DNA of 57,641 nt from an uncultured Clostridia bacterium (GCA_946547105.1 CAMNOV010000004.1:1-57641), one strand, 5' to 3'. Positions 23,856-34,174 are shown, numbered from the stretch's first letter. Notes: a model not told the origin generated them from the sequence alone. A program made the numbers and translations.

Positions 23856-24623
23856 GTGATCGATTTACGAGCTATCTGGGCAAAAAACAAAAGCGTTTTG
23901 TCCGTCCTTGGGTTTATACTCGCCATCGCGCTGATCTTTTGGGCGGTCAACAGCCCGGCAATCGTCGGCGTTTCGGCCGCCCAGCGAAAGCTGCCGATCT
24001 ACAGCGTTGATCGGGACGACAAAACCGTTGCAATATCCTTTGACGCCGCCTGGGGCAACGAGGATACGCAGACACTGATCGATATCCTGGAACGGTATCA
24101 GGTGCAGACGACCTTTTTCGTCGTCGGCGACTGGGTCGACCGTTATCCGGAGTCTGTCAAAGCGCTGGCAGACGCCGGGCATGAGGTGATGAGCCATTCT
24201 TCCCATCACGCACATTTCTCGCAGCTGAGCAGCGAGGAGATCAAAAATGATCTGGCGGCCTGCAACGCAAAGATCAGCGCGATCACCGGCGTCTCCCCTC
24301 TTTTGTTCCGCTGTCCCTACGGCGAATATGACGACCATGTGATCCAAGCGGTTCAGGATTCCGGCATGACCGCCATCCAATGGGACGTGGACAGTCTGGA
24401 CTGGAAAGGGATCAGCGCCGATGAGATCCAAAACCGCGTGCTGAAAAACATCAAACCGGGCAGTATCGTTTTGTTTCACAATGCCGCGGAGCACACGCCG
24501 GAAGCGTTGCCCGGGATCCTGGAAGCTCTGCAAAAGGACGGATATACGATCGTTCCTGTTTCCGAGCTCTTGCTGAACGGTGATTATACGATCGACCATA
24601 CTGGCAAACAGTGTGCCGCATAG
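23856..24623 (+). CDS. pdaB: Polysaccharide deacetylase, PdaB-like
   Basis: The 255-aa protein has an N-terminal signal anchor (13-33) and a NodB domain. Motif 1 reads ISFDAAWG, with the DxxWG form seen in the sporulation protein PdaB rather than TFDDGP. Motif 2 is SHSSHH, motif 3 RCPYGEYD, motif 4 DVDSLDW, and motif 5 LFHNAAEH. PdaB is needed to keep spores dormant, and its catalytic activity is unclear. It starts with GTG 23856, 6 nt after AAGGAGGG. A sporulation-type promoter is suggested. asd starts 13 nt downstream, so the two may form a sporulation unit that also boosts precursor supply for dipicolinate. Confidence 0.85.
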   Translation: MIDLRAIWAKNKSVLSVLGFILAIALIFWAVNSPAIVGVSAAQRKLPIYSVDRDDKTVAISFDAAWGNEDTQTLIDILERYQVQTTFFVVGDWVDRYPESVKALADAGHEVMSHSSHHAHFSQLSSEEIKNDLAACNAKISAITGVSPLLFRCPYGEYDDHVIQAVQDSGMTAIQWDVDSLDWKGISADEIQNRVLKNIKPGSIVLFHNAAEHTPEALPGILEALQKDGYTIVPVSELLLNGDYTIDHTGKQCAA

Positions 24624-24636
24624 GAAAGGAGACGCT

Positions 24637-25641
24637 ATGAGAGCTGTCAAGTTAGCCATATTAGGCGCGACAGGCGCCGTTGGCCGTGAGATGCTTCGTC
24701 TGATCGAAGAGTATCAGATTCCGGTCGAAGAGCTGCGCCTGCTGTCCGGTCGGAACAGCGTGGGAAAAACAATCCTATTCCGCGGTATTCCATATACTGT
24801 ACAAATAGCTGATGAGGAATCCTTCTCAGGTCTCGACTACGTCCTGGGTGCCTCCGATGCACCCATTTCCCGCCGCTTTGCACCGGCGATCAAGAAAAGC
24901 GGAGCCCTTTTTATCGACAACAGCTCCGCTTTTCGGATGGATCCTGAGGTCCCGTTGGTCGTTCCGGAGATCAACGGCTCCGACGCTTTTTCTCATAGTG
25001 GGATCATTGCCAATCCCAATTGCTCCACGATCATCACTCTGATAGCAGTATCCGGTATTGACCTTCTATCTCCAATCCGCTCCATGATGGTCAGCACCTA
25101 TCAGGCGGTGTCCGGCGCTGGGATCCGTGGGCAGCAGGAGCTGGAAGATGAGCTCGCCGCCTATCTGCAGGGGCAAGTGCCGCATCCGGAGGTGTTTCCC
25201 GCGCCGATCGCCATGAACGTCATCCCCTGGATTGGAGCAGAAGATAGCGACGGATATACGGACGAAGAAATGAAAATGCAGAATGAGGGACGCCGCATCC
25301 TGCATCGGCCCGAGCTCACAGTAAACTGTACCTGTGTGCGAGTTCCGGTCATGCGCTCCCATTCCATTTCCGTCACGCTTTGGACGGAGCATCCCGTCAG
25401 CCTTGCAGACGCCAGGGACGCGCTGAACAAAGCGCCCGGCTGCCATCTGATGACGGACGCTTCCTGTGATTATCCCACGCCGCTGGATACCTCTGATCAG
25501 GATCTGGTATGGATCGGACGGCTGCGCGAGGATCACACACATCCAAACGGTATCAGCCTGTGGTGCTGCGGCGACCAGCTGCGCAAGGGAGCGGCTGCCA
25601 ACGCCCTGCAGATCCTTCAATATCTGGAAAACGGAAAGTGA
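24637..25641 (+). CDS. asd: Aspartate-semialdehyde dehydrogenase
   Basis: The 334-aa NADP-dependent enzyme makes aspartate semialdehyde, the branch point to lysine/DAP, threonine and methionine. The nucleotide-binding start is ILGATGAVGREML (8-20). The active-site Cys129 sits in NPNCSTI, and a catalytic-region His in VMRSHS near 245. It starts 13 nt after the pdaB-like stop, with AAAGGAG 6 nt before ATG 24637. Its product is the substrate of the dapA product encoded at 18.9 kb. Confidence 0.96.
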   Translation: MRAVKLAILGATGAVGREMLRLIEEYQIPVEELRLLSGRNSVGKTILFRGIPYTVQIADEESFSGLDYVLGASDAPISRRFAPAIKKSGALFIDNSSAFRMDPEVPLVVPEINGSDAFSHSGIIANPNCSTIITLIAVSGIDLLSPIRSMMVSTYQAVSGAGIRGQQELEDELAAYLQGQVPHPEVFPAPIAMNVIPWIGAEDSDGYTDEEMKMQNEGRRILHRPELTVNCTCVRVPVMRSHSISVTLWTEHPVSLADARDALNKAPGCHLMTDASCDYPTPLDTSDQDLVWIGRLREDHTHPNGISLWCCGDQLRKGAAANALQILQYLENGK

Positions 25642-25644
25642 TAA

Positions 25645-25683
25645 TCAAACAAGGCAGCCTGTTTATCAGGATGCCTTGTTTGA
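25645..25683 (+). terminator. Hairpin after asd
   Basis: A 12-bp stem (25645-25656 with 25672-25683) encloses a second 4-bp stem (CCTG/CAGG). No T-run follows, so it may be a processing or stabilising hairpin rather than a terminator. Confidence 0.5.
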
Positions 25684-25712
25684 AAATACGGCTCGCAATA
25701 GCATACTTTCCG

Positions 25713-25721
25713 TGATATAAT
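25713..25721 (+). promoter_or_regulatory. Extended -10 promoter of the LysR gene
   Basis: TGATATAAT combines a TG dinucleotide with a perfect TATAAT (25716-25721). No good -35 lies 17 nt upstream. Confidence 0.5.
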
Positions 25722-25750
25722 ACAGAAAAGCTTGATTGGAGGCGGTATGA

Positions 25751-26665
25751 GTGACGCTTCAACAGATGAACTATATTCTGGAAATCGACCGCAGCGGTTC
25801 CATGAACAAGGCAGCGCAAAGTCTCTTTGTCTCTCAGTCCGCGCTGTCCAGCGCCATTCTGGAAGTGGAAAAGGAGCTCGGGATCACCATTTTCCGCCGT
25901 TCCAACCGCGGCATCATGCTGACCGACGACGGCCGCGAGCTGCTGAATCAAATTTCTCCCATCGTCGAGCAAAATCGCCGGCTGAGCCGCTATTACAGCC
26001 AGAGACGGGATACGGACCGTGTTCATTTATCCGTCTCGGCACAGCGCTATCCGTTTTGCGCCAAGGCTTTCGTGGACTATCTCAACAGCCTCGGGCAGAA
26101 GCCATTGCAGTTAAGTCTGAAAGAAACCGACATGGCCGCCGTGATCGCGGACGTTGCGGATGGGACAAGCGAGCTTGGAGTGATTTTCATTTCCGACAGG
26201 ACCGAACGCTTTATCATTCGTTCCCTGGAGGAGAAAAATCTTGTGTTCAAGCCGCTTGTCACGCTGCATCCTCATGTTTTCATGCGAAAAGGTCATCCGC
26301 TCTCGGAACACCCCAGCTTGACAATGGATCAGCTCCGTCCTTATCCGCATGTGGTTTTCACGCAATCTGAAAGTAATCTCAATTATGCCGAAGAAGCCGT
26401 ATACGGGTCTGGGATGGACTTTGATCGTTTGGTTTATGTCAGCGACCGAGCCAGCATCTATAATATTATGGTGCATACAGACTGCGTTTCTACCGGAAGC
26501 GGCGTGCTCCCCGAGGGCTATGCCGATGAGCGCCTGATTGCCGTTCCGCTGTGTGATGCCTGTGATATGCGGCTCGGTACCGTGCACCGCCGCCATCACC
26601 GACTGTCAGACGCCGAGAATCAGTTCATTGAACTTTTGAGAATAACAAGCGTGGCAAAAGAATAA
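25751..26665 (+). CDS. LysR-family transcriptional regulator
   Basis: A 304-aa LysR-type regulator. The N-terminal winged helix-turn-helix is canonical (MNKAAQSLFVSQSALSSAI, then FRRSNRGIMLTDDG). The rest forms the two-lobed effector domain. It starts with GTG 25751, 8 nt after GGAGG (25738-25742); the ATG at 25747 is out of frame. Its convergent neighbour is methionine gamma-lyase, so the regulated target cannot be read from a shared promoter. Sulfur or amino acid metabolism is a guess. Confidence 0.92.
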   Translation: MTLQQMNYILEIDRSGSMNKAAQSLFVSQSALSSAILEVEKELGITIFRRSNRGIMLTDDGRELLNQISPIVEQNRRLSRYYSQRRDTDRVHLSVSAQRYPFCAKAFVDYLNSLGQKPLQLSLKETDMAAVIADVADGTSELGVIFISDRTERFIIRSLEEKNLVFKPLVTLHPHVFMRKGHPLSEHPSLTMDQLRPYPHVVFTQSESNLNYAEEAVYGSGMDFDRLVYVSDRASIYNIMVHTDCVSTGSGVLPEGYADERLIAVPLCDACDMRLGTVHRRHHRLSDAENQFIELLRITSVAKE

Positions 26666-26670
26666 AAAGA

Positions 26671-26696
26671 ACCGGGGTGAGCGAACTCACCCCGGT
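26671..26696. terminator. Bidirectional terminator between LysR gene and methionine gamma-lyase
   Basis: ACCGGGGTGAG (26671-26681) pairs with CTCACCCCGGT (26686-26696) around CGAA/TTCG. On the minus strand TTCTTTTTATT follows, making it strongest for the lyase gene. Confidence 0.85.
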
Positions 26697-26712
26697 CCAT
26701 TTATTACATGCT

Positions 26713-27906
26713 TCAAAGCTGATCCAAAGCTTTCTTCAGATCCGCGATCAGATCCTCCGTATTTTCAAGCCCGGCAGACAAACGGATCAAGCCCGGCGCG
26801 ATGCCGGAAGCCGCCAGTTCTTCCGCCGAATAGGTTGCATGAGTCATCGAAGCAGGATGCTCGATCAGGCTCTCCGCATCGCCTAAGGAGACGGCAACCG
26901 TGATGAGCTGCAGAGCATTGACCAGCTTCATGCCGGCTTCCTTGCCGCCTCTGACCTCAAAGCTCAGCATACCGCCGAAGTCCTTCATCTGACGGGCGGC
27001 GATCTCATGTCCCTTATGCGTCTTCAGCCCAGGATAATTGACCTTTTCCACCGCCGGGTGCTCTGAAAGAAACGCGGCGATTTTCGATGCGTTTTCACAG
27101 TGCCGTGCCATGCGAAGCTCAAGCGTTTTCAGTCCGCGCAGCAGCAGAAAGGCCGCTAAGGGATCCAATACGGCGCCTGTCATGTCCTTGAGTCCGAACA
27201 TGCGAACCTGGCCGATAAAGTCAGCTTTGCCGACTACGAAGCCAGCGACCACGTCGCCGTGACCGTTGAGATACTTGGTTGCTGAATGCACGACAACGTC
27301 CGCACCGAGGAAAAGCGGATTCTGCAAAGCGGGAGAAGCGAATGTGTTGTCACAGACAACTTTGATCTCTGAATTATAATCGTGCACGAGCTTTGAAACT
27401 TCGGCAATATCCGTAATTTTCAGGTTTGGATTGGCCGGCGTTTCCAGGTATACTGCGACGGTGTTGGGACGCAAATGAGATTTTACCGCATCCAGATCTG
27501 AGGTATCGATAAAGTCCACATCTACACCGTAGCGCTGAATACCGTGATTGAGCAGTGCAAAGGTGCAGCCATAGAGCGTGCCGTCGGCAATGATGTGTTT
27601 TCCTGCAGAAGCGATCGTCCACAGGCAGGAGGAAATGGCGCCCATGCCGGAGGCTGTGGCAAGCGCTGCTTCCCCGCCCTCCAGCGCCGCCACCTTGCTT
27701 TCCAGAACGGACGTTGTGGGGTTGCCCAGGCGGGTATAGATATATCCGTTTTCCGCGCCTGCAAAACGACGGCCTCCCTGCTCGCAGCTGTCAAACACGA
27801 AGGTAGAGCTTTGATAGATCGGCGTTGTTAGAGCGCCGTACTGCAGATCTTTCACATTTCCGGCATGGATGGCTTTGGTTCCAAAGCCGCAGGCATCGTT
27901 TTTCAT
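26713..27906 (-). CDS. Methionine gamma-lyase
   Basis: The 397-aa Cys/Met-metabolism PLP enzyme has Lys211 (HSATKYLNGHGD) as the Schiff-base lysine and Tyr57/Arg59 (YTRLGNPT) contacting phosphate. Tyr112 and Cys114 lie in LYGCTF; that Cys marks methionine gamma-lyases rather than cystathionine lyases. It should split methionine to methanethiol, 2-oxobutyrate and ammonia. ATG 27906 has AAAGGAGGAG close upstream. No S-box or T-box was recognised in the 263-nt divergent region. Cystathionine gamma-lyase/synthase activity cannot be excluded. Confidence 0.88.
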   Translation of the reverse strand: MKNDACGFGTKAIHAGNVKDLQYGALTTPIYQSSTFVFDSCEQGGRRFAGAENGYIYTRLGNPTTSVLESKVAALEGGEAALATASGMGAISSCLWTIASAGKHIIADGTLYGCTFALLNHGIQRYGVDVDFIDTSDLDAVKSHLRPNTVAVYLETPANPNLKITDIAEVSKLVHDYNSEIKVVCDNTFASPALQNPLFLGADVVVHSATKYLNGHGDVVAGFVVGKADFIGQVRMFGLKDMTGAVLDPLAAFLLLRGLKTLELRMARHCENASKIAAFLSEHPAVEKVNYPGLKTHKGHEIAARQMKDFGGMLSFEVRGGKEAGMKLVNALQLITVAVSLGDAESLIEHPASMTHATYSAEELAASGIAPGLIRLSAGLENTEDLIADLKKALDQL

Positions 27907-28169
27907 AAGGCTCCTCCTTTTGAATAGTTTACACAAATCAGTCGCTGTTGTTTATCTAAAATTTATCATATATTGCCAAATTCAGGTAGTTCATAGATTT
28001 CATATCCTGCTATCTGATTTATTTATAGCAAATTCAAAAAATCCAGAATGAATGGCCAGAGATCCATTTGAAAAAATAGCGTGACTTTAGCTCAATTCTA
28101 TGATAATCTGTTGTATTGGAGAGAGTTTGTGTCAAACAGACATTGTAATTATTTGAGAGGAGTCATGAT
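27907..28169. other. Divergent intergenic region
   Basis: A 263-nt AT-rich gap between the lyase and flavoprotein genes. Promoters for both must lie here, but I could not single out a convincing -35/-10 pair on either strand. No riboswitch or small gene was recognised. Confidence 0.5.
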
Positions 28170-30878
28170 ATGGCAAGAGAGATCCTGTTTGAACTCGGCA
28201 AAATGATCACGGACCGCCTTCCCTATAAGTTCGGCCTCAAGAAGCTGACGGAGAATGATCCGGAATACATCATTCTCGACCGCGCGTGCTCCAGCGATGA
28301 GATCGCTGAAGTCATGCTGAAAATGGAACTGCGCAAGCCCAAAACGACCGCAGAGATTGCAAAGCTCACCGGCAAAAGCGAGCAGCGTATTGAAGAGCTG
28401 CTGACCGACGCCGCGATGCACGGCATCGTGGAATACCATCATGAAAACCCGCAGCACGAGAAACAGTGGTATGTGCAGCTGTTCGTTCCCGGCATCGCCG
28501 AGATGACCAACATGGTCTACGACCAGGTCTGCAAATATCCGGAGCTGGCCGACAGCTTCGACAAAATGACTTTCCTGCCTCTGGCCGGTAAGACCCATCT
28601 GATCCCTCCAGGCGGCGACGGCATCGGCATGCACGTCATCCCTGTGGAAAAAGCTATTCAGGCCGAAAACAAATCTATTTCCATCGAACATATCTCCCAT
28701 TGGCTCGACAAATACGACGGAAAGCTCTCCGTCGGCTACTGCTCCTGCCGCAACGCCCGCCGTCTGTACGGACAGGGCTCCGGTGAGATCCAGGACGACT
28801 GCTGCATCGGCCTCGGCGATTTTGCCGAGTACCTGGTCGAAACTGGCAAGGGCCGACCGATCACCAAGGAAGAAGCGCTTGCCATCTGTCAGCGTGCTGA
28901 GGACAACGGCTACGTTCACCAGATCACGAACATCGACGGCCAGGACAAGATTTTCGGTCTGTGCAACTGTGACGTCGGTGTCTGCTTCGCGCTGCGTACG
29001 AGCCAGTACTTCAACACCCCGAACCTTTCCGCCTCCGCCTATCGCGCCCATGTGAACAAGGAAAACTGCGTTGCCTGCGGTAAGTGCGTGGAAGTCTGCC
29101 CGGCCGGCGCCGTGAAGCTCGGCCAGAAGCTATGCACCAAGAACGGCGAGGTCCAGTATCCCAAGCAGGAGCTGCCCTCCGGACTCAAATGGGGCGAGGA
29201 CAAGTGGAATCCGAATTACGTGGCCGACAACCGCAAGAACTGCCACGAGTCCGGCACCGCGCCCTGCAAGACCGCCTGCCCGGCGCATATCGCCATCCAG
29301 GGCTACATCAAGCTGGCCAAAGAAGGCCGCTATCTCGACGCCCTGAAGCTCATCAAGCAGGATAACCCCTTCCCCTCTGTCTGCGGCTACGTCTGCAACC
29401 GCCGCTGCGAGGACGCCTGCACCCGCGGCAAGATCGACAAGGCCGTTGCCATCGACGAAATCAAGAAGTTCATTGCCGAGCAGGATCTCAAGAGCGCTGA
29501 GCGCTATATCCCTGCTCCTCTGTACCGCCGCCCCATCGACAAGCCCTATGAAGAGAAGGTCGCCATCATCGGTGCCGGCCCTGCCGGCCTGAGCTGCGCC
29601 TACTACCTGGCGCGCATGGGCTATGTAAACGTCACCGTCTTCGACCGCAATCCCCAGCCCGGGGGCATGCTGGTCATGGGCATCCCGAGCTACCGCCTCG
29701 ACCGCAGCGCTCTCAAGGGTGAGATCGAGGTCCTCGAGAAGATGGGCGTTCACTTCCAGATGAACACCGAGATCGGTAAGGACGTCACCATTGCCGAACT
29801 GCGCGAGCAGGGCTTCAAGGGCTTCTACGTGGCCATCGGCGCGCAGAAGAGCTCCAAGCTCCACATCCCCGGTGAAGAGCTCACCGGCGTGTACGGAGGC
29901 GTTGACTTCCTGCGTGAAGTGAACCTTGGCAGCAAGCCCGATATCGGCAAGAAGTGCGCGGTCATCGGCGGCGGCAACGTCGCGATGGACGTCTGCCGCA
30001 CGGCTGTCCGCCTCGGCGCGGAAACCTATGTCATCTACCGCCGCAGCGAAGACGAGATGCCCGCTGATAAGGAAGAGATTGCCGAAGCCAAGGCTGAAGG
30101 CGTGAAGTTCTGCTTCCTCAACGCGCCTGTCGAGATTCTCGGCAATGAAGGCAAAGTCTGCGGCCTCAAGGTTGAGATCATGGAACTGGGCGAGCCCGAT
30201 GAGAAGGGCCGCCGCACGCCTGTTGGCACCGGTAAGTTTGAGACTATCGAGGTCGATTCCGTGCTCGCAGCCGTTGGCCAGAGCATCGACTGGGGCAAGC
30301 TGGACATTGGCGAACTGAAGACCGGCAAGAAGGGCAACGCTATTGCCGATCCCGTCACCTATCAGACGGCGCAGGCCGATATCTTCGTCGGCGGCGACGT
30401 GTACACCGGCCCGAAATTCGCGATCGACGCCATTGCCGCCGGCCGCGAAGGCGCCGAGTCCCTGCACCGCTTCGTTCAGGATGGCCAGAGCCTCACCCAG
30501 GGCCGCAACCTGCGCGAGTTCTATGAGCTGAACAAGGACGATCTGGTGTTTGGCGTCGATTGCTTCGACCGTCCGGCCCGTCAGCCGATCCTGCATGACG
30601 AGAAGAAGGCCCGCTCCTTCGAGCATGACCGCCTCACCTTCACCGAAGAGCAGATCAAGGCGGAGACCAGCCGCTGCCTGGGCTGCGGCGTCAGCGTCGT
30701 CGATCGCAACCGCTGCATCGGCTGCGGCCTGTGCACCACCAAGTGCATGTTCGACGCGATCCACCTGGAGCGCGACGTACCGGAGGCCTCGACCATGGTG
30801 CGCTGTGAGGACAAGGTCGGCCCGATGCTGAAGTACGCCGCCAAGCAGGCGATCAAAATCGTTCGGAAGGCGAAATAA
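28170..30878 (+). CDS. Multi-cluster FAD/NAD(P) oxidoreductase, GltD-like
   Basis: A 902-aa composite. Residues 50-90 look like a winged helix. A Cys-rich segment follows (Cys191/193, 211/212, 265/267/272), then a 4Fe-4S ferredoxin motif (Cys300/303/306/310). A glutamate-synthase-small-subunit-like module comes next, with cluster Cys366/370/405/409/413/417, FAD loop GAGPAG at 468-473 and NAD(P) loop GGGNVAMD at 600-607. It ends in a Cys836/839 pair and a second ferredoxin motif (Cys849/852/855/859). It probably passes electrons between NAD(P)H, FAD and several clusters in the cytoplasm; the partner and substrate are unknown. GAGAGGAG lies 7 nt before ATG 28170. It overlaps hypA by one base, which suggests a joint function. 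The codon bias indicates high expression. Confidence 0.85.
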   Translation: MAREILFELGKMITDRLPYKFGLKKLTENDPEYIILDRACSSDEIAEVMLKMELRKPKTTAEIAKLTGKSEQRIEELLTDAAMHGIVEYHHENPQHEKQWYVQLFVPGIAEMTNMVYDQVCKYPELADSFDKMTFLPLAGKTHLIPPGGDGIGMHVIPVEKAIQAENKSISIEHISHWLDKYDGKLSVGYCSCRNARRLYGQGSGEIQDDCCIGLGDFAEYLVETGKGRPITKEEALAICQRAEDNGYVHQITNIDGQDKIFGLCNCDVGVCFALRTSQYFNTPNLSASAYRAHVNKENCVACGKCVEVCPAGAVKLGQKLCTKNGEVQYPKQELPSGLKWGEDKWNPNYVADNRKNCHESGTAPCKTACPAHIAIQGYIKLAKEGRYLDALKLIKQDNPFPSVCGYVCNRRCEDACTRGKIDKAVAIDEIKKFIAEQDLKSAERYIPAPLYRRPIDKPYEEKVAIIGAGPAGLSCAYYLARMGYVNVTVFDRNPQPGGMLVMGIPSYRLDRSALKGEIEVLEKMGVHFQMNTEIGKDVTIAELREQGFKGFYVAIGAQKSSKLHIPGEELTGVYGGVDFLREVNLGSKPDIGKKCAVIGGGNVAMDVCRTAVRLGAETYVIYRRSEDEMPADKEEIAEAKAEGVKFCFLNAPVEILGNEGKVCGLKVEIMELGEPDEKGRRTPVGTGKFETIEVDSVLAAVGQSIDWGKLDIGELKTGKKGNAIADPVTYQTAQADIFVGGDVYTGPKFAIDAIAAGREGAESLHRFVQDGQSLTQGRNLREFYELNKDDLVFGVDCFDRPARQPILHDEKKARSFEHDRLTFTEEQIKAETSRCLGCGVSVVDRNRCIGCGLCTTKCMFDAIHLERDVPEASTMVRCEDKVGPMLKYAAKQAIKIVRKAK

Positions 30879-31222
30879 TGCACGAGTTGGGAACCATCTA
30901 TTACGTGATCGACACTGTGGAAAAGCTGATGGTGGAAAACGACCTGCAAAAAGTCGGCTCCATCACGCTTGAGGTCGGTGAGGTCAGCGGCATCATTCCG
31001 GAGTATCTGGCGGATTTCTGGCTCTATGCCCGGGAAAAGACTGAGCATTTCAAAGAAACCGAGCTGAAGATCGAAAAGCTGGACGCCGTCACCTATTGCC
31101 AGAACTGCACGAAAACCTATCCTACCATGCAGTACGGCAAGGAATGTCCCTACTGCCACAGCGGCAACACCTTTCTGATCACGGGCAACGAATACAACAT
31201 CAAAGAAATTGAAGCCATGTAA
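30878..31222 (+). CDS. hypA: HypA-family nickel metallochaperone
   Basis: The 114-aa protein has the nickel-binding MHE start, usually His2 as ligand, and a zinc site of Cys74/77/90/93. HypA delivers nickel to [NiFe]-hydrogenase or urease. No hydrogenase, urease or other hyp gene is in the window. Instead the gene is coupled to the 902-aa flavoprotein gene by a TAATG stop/start overlap. A stand-alone role, or service to an enzyme encoded elsewhere, must be considered. Confidence 0.9.
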   Translation: MHELGTIYYVIDTVEKLMVENDLQKVGSITLEVGEVSGIIPEYLADFWLYAREKTEHFKETELKIEKLDAVTYCQNCTKTYPTMQYGKECPYCHSGNTFLITGNEYNIKEIEAM

Positions 31223-31225
31223 TGA

Positions 31226-31260
31226 ATCAAGCCCTTGCCATTGGCAAGGGCTTGATTTTT
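31226..31260. terminator. Bidirectional terminator between hypA and the ABC transporter
   Basis: A 14-bp stem (31226-31239 with 31243-31256) and 3-nt loop, then TTTTT on the plus strand. It ends hypA and the convergent ABC gene. Confidence 0.85.
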
Positions 31261-34174
31261 ATTCGGTTCTCAAGGCTTCGACCGGATCTTTCTTTGCTGC
31301 GATCCCTGCCGGGATCAGACCGGCAATAAAGGTCAGCACCATGCTGATCAGAACCAGCGCGATACCTCCGGCGGGCGGAAGAACGGAATTGAGCGACTGG
31401 ATCCCGGTCAGGTCGTGAACGATCAGATTGATTGGGATATTGAGCAGCAGCGTCATGATGATGCCGAGCAGGCCGGCCGTAAAACCGATGATAATGGTTT
31501 CCGCATTGAAGACGCGTGACACGTCACGTTTGGATGCGCCGATCGCGCGCAGAATGCCGATCTCTTTCGTTCTCTCCAGCACGCTGATATAAGTGATGAT
31601 GCCGATCATGATTGAGGACACGACCAGGGAGATCGCAACAAAGGCGATCAAAACATAGCTGATGACGTTGATGATCGTCGTGATGGAGCTCATCAGCAGT
31701 GCAACGATGTCCGTATAGCTGATCTTGTCCTCTTCCGGGACCTCGTCGTTATAATGCTGGATCGCTTTGGAGATCGCGTCCTTGTTTTCAAAAGAACTGG
31801 CGTAAATGTTGATGGTACTGGGCGTATCCAGGTCAACGTAGCCAAGCTTTCTCAGGTTATCCTTAAAACTGCTGGTGGAATACACCGGCGGCATGGCGTT
31901 GTCATACAGCCAGAGAAGATCGTCTTCTTCCAATACCAGCAGGTCAAAATCCTCCGCCAATTCCTCCGGTGTCAGATTCTCGTACATCTCGGTCATGCTG
32001 GAGGCGTACTGCTCGCGGATCTGCTGGCCGATCATCTGTCCCATGTAACTGGAGAGCATGTTGTCGTCCATCTGACTGATCATCGAGGCATACTCCGGAT
32101 ACTGCTCCAGGATCATGGACTTGATGTCCTCCTGCGAGGTCTCGCCCATCTGCTCGTCGATCAGCTCCTGCACGTAGTCGTTGCTGGGCTGCGCCATGAA
32201 TTTCTTATACAGATCAGCCTTCTGCTGGGCGTTCGCCTCATCTATATAAGACTTGGCCGCGTCGATCTTCCGGTTTTTCGTCATGGCCTCGTCCTCGCGG
32301 TCCAGGAACGGCAGACCGTTGAACACGTCGTGCTCCGGATCATCGAGCTGCTTGACAACCAGATCTTTCTTCTGCGCCTGTTCGATGACATATTCGATCA
32401 GATCGTGCGTATATCCAAGCGCACCGCTCATCATACCGCTCATGGCGTCGTCGTTTTGACGCAGGATACCGACGACCTTGATCTCAAGTCCGTTCTGGTA
32501 CAGCGTTTTCAGGGCCAGTTCTTCCTTGCTCAGATCGATGTAATTGCCGCTTGCTTCATCCAGCTGGTACTGATCCGCCGGATAGATGAAGCGAAAGGTC
32601 TTCTGGCAAAGCTCCTCGTAAGTCCAGCTCTCCAACGTGGTTTCCAGCGTTTCCGCGTTCATCAGCGCCTGCATGTCCTCGGCGATCGTGTCCGTGGATT
32701 TGAGCCCAAGCGCATAAAGCATCAGGTCCGAGATCTCATTGTTTTCACTGACGACCAACACGGTTTCGTCGTAGCGTTCCGGCCAGCGGCCGTACAGGAG
32801 GTCGTACTGTTCTTTCAAAAGCGGGCTGACCGGCTCGCCGTTTTCACCCGGCAGCATCTCCTGCCACACGTTCATGACGGAATACATCTGCCCGTAAGTA
32901 GAGAAGAAAGAGCTGTAATCGCCGCCGAAGGTGACGCTCATCGCCTTTTGCATGTACTCCGTGACGTCCATTTTGGCAATGTTCCCGTCCACGTCCTCGG
33001 CAAAGAGGTTCATGTCCATGTCGTAGGAGTACTGCGTGGAGCTGATATAAGGCGCGATTTCGCTATTCGGATCCTCCAGATAGGCCTTGAAGGGTTTCAG
33101 ATTGTTGGTGTCCGTCTCCGCGGAGATCATAGAGTTCATCATATCATAGAGCACCGCGCTGGCATAGACGGCGTCCCGATCGTGTTTGGCGTCGCTCTCC
33201 TCCGCGCGGACGCCCATCATTGAACTCATCAGGCTCGTCATATCCACGCGCTCGGCCTGGATCGTGATCGGATAGCTCGACAGCGTATCCTTCTGCACCT
33301 TGTCGATATAATTCTGGATGCCGTTGGACAGGGACATGATGAGCGCGATGCCGATGATGCCGATGCTTCCGGCAAAGGCCGTCAGGATCGTGCGCGCCTT
33401 TTTGGTCATCAGATTGTTCAGCGACAAGGTCAGCGCGGTAAACAGGCTCATGGAGGTTTTCTGCCGTCTGCTCGGCTCGGCCTGTTCATCCTGCGCATCA
33501 AAAGGATCGCTGTCGCCGATGATCAGACCGTCCTTGAGACGGATCGTCCGGCTGGCATAGGATGCGGCCAGCTCGGGATTGTGTGTCACCATGATGATGA
33601 GCTTGTCTTTGGAGATTTCCTTGAGGATCTCCATAATCTGCACGGAGGTCTCGGAGTCCAGCGCGCCCGTCGGCTCGTCTGCCAGCAGGATATCGGGGTT
33701 GTTGACCAGCGCGCGGGCGATGGCCACGCGCTGCATCTGTCCGCCCGACATCTGGTTGGGCTTCTTGTCCAACTGGTCGCCGAGCCCGACTTTTTCCAGC
33801 GCTTCCGTTGCGCGCCGCTTGCGCTCGGCGGGCCGGACGCCGGAAAGCGTCAGGGCGAGCTCTACGTTGGACAGTACCGACTGATGCGGGATCAGATTGT
33901 AAGACTGAAAGACAAAGCCGATCGAATGGTTGCGGTAGCTGTCCCAATCCGCGTCTGTGAACTGCTTGGTGGATTTGCCGTTGATGAGCAGATCGCCGAA
34001 GGTATAATGATCCAGGCCGCCGATGATATTCAACAGCGTGGTTTTTCCGCAGCCTGAATGGCCCAGGATCGCCACGAACTCATGTTCGCGAAAGGACAAG
34101 TCAACGCCCTTGAGCGCATGGACGGTGGAATCCCCGGCCAGGTAGTCTTTTTTGATATCCGTCAGTTTCAGCAT
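31259..34174 (-). CDS. Fused ABC ATPase-permease, MacB/FtsX type
   Basis: The 971-aa protein joins an ATPase domain (1-220) to a long permease. Walker A is GHSGCGKTT at 38-46. The signature is MSGGQMQRV near 143, Walker B is [12 protein letters not shown], and the switch His lies in VTHNPEL. The permease has one helix near 270, a large extracytoplasmic domain of about 550 residues, and three C-terminal helices in an FtsX domain. This is the MacB-like layout used for peptide or lipoprotein handling and drug or bacteriocin resistance. The insert is unusually acidic and contains many Met and Tyr. The substrate is unknown. AGGA lies about 9 nt before ATG 34174. Confidence 0.9.
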   Translation of the reverse strand: MLKLTDIKKDYLAGDSTVHALKGVDLSFREHEFVAILGHSGCGKTTLLNIIGGLDHYTFGDLLINGKSTKQFTDADWDSYRNHSIGFVFQSYNLIPHQSVLSNVELALTLSGVRPAERKRRATEALEKVGLGDQLDKKPNQMSGGQMQRVAIARALVNNPDILLADEPTGALDSETSVQIMEILKEISKDKLIIMVTHNPELAASYASRTIRLKDGLIIGDSDPFDAQDEQAEPSRRQKTSMSLFTALTLSLNNLMTKKARTILTAFAGSIGIIGIALIMSLSNGIQNYIDKVQKDTLSSYPITIQAERVDMTSLMSSMMGVRAEESDAKHDRDAVYASAVLYDMMNSMISAETDTNNLKPFKAYLEDPNSEIAPYISSTQYSYDMDMNLFAEDVDGNIAKMDVTEYMQKAMSVTFGGDYSSFFSTYGQMYSVMNVWQEMLPGENGEPVSPLLKEQYDLLYGRWPERYDETVLVVSENNEISDLMLYALGLKSTDTIAEDMQALMNAETLETTLESWTYEELCQKTFRFIYPADQYQLDEASGNYIDLSKEELALKTLYQNGLEIKVVGILRQNDDAMSGMMSGALGYTHDLIEYVIEQAQKKDLVVKQLDDPEHDVFNGLPFLDREDEAMTKNRKIDAAKSYIDEANAQQKADLYKKFMAQPSNDYVQELIDEQMGETSQEDIKSMILEQYPEYASMISQMDDNMLSSYMGQMIGQQIREQYASSMTEMYENLTPEELAEDFDLLVLEEDDLLWLYDNAMPPVYSTSSFKDNLRKLGYVDLDTPSTINIYASSFENKDAISKAIQHYNDEVPEEDKISYTDIVALLMSSITTIINVISYVLIAFVAISLVVSSIMIGIITYISVLERTKEIGILRAIGASKRDVSRVFNAETIIIGFTAGLLGIIMTLLLNIPINLIVHDLTGIQSLNSVLPPAGGIALVLISMVLTFIAGLIPAGIAAKKDPVEALRTE

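Noticed and set aside
29130-30764. 544-codon open frame on the minus strand
   Set aside because: Antisense to the flavoprotein gene, with repetitive Ala/Val/Asp composition typical of a mirror frame.
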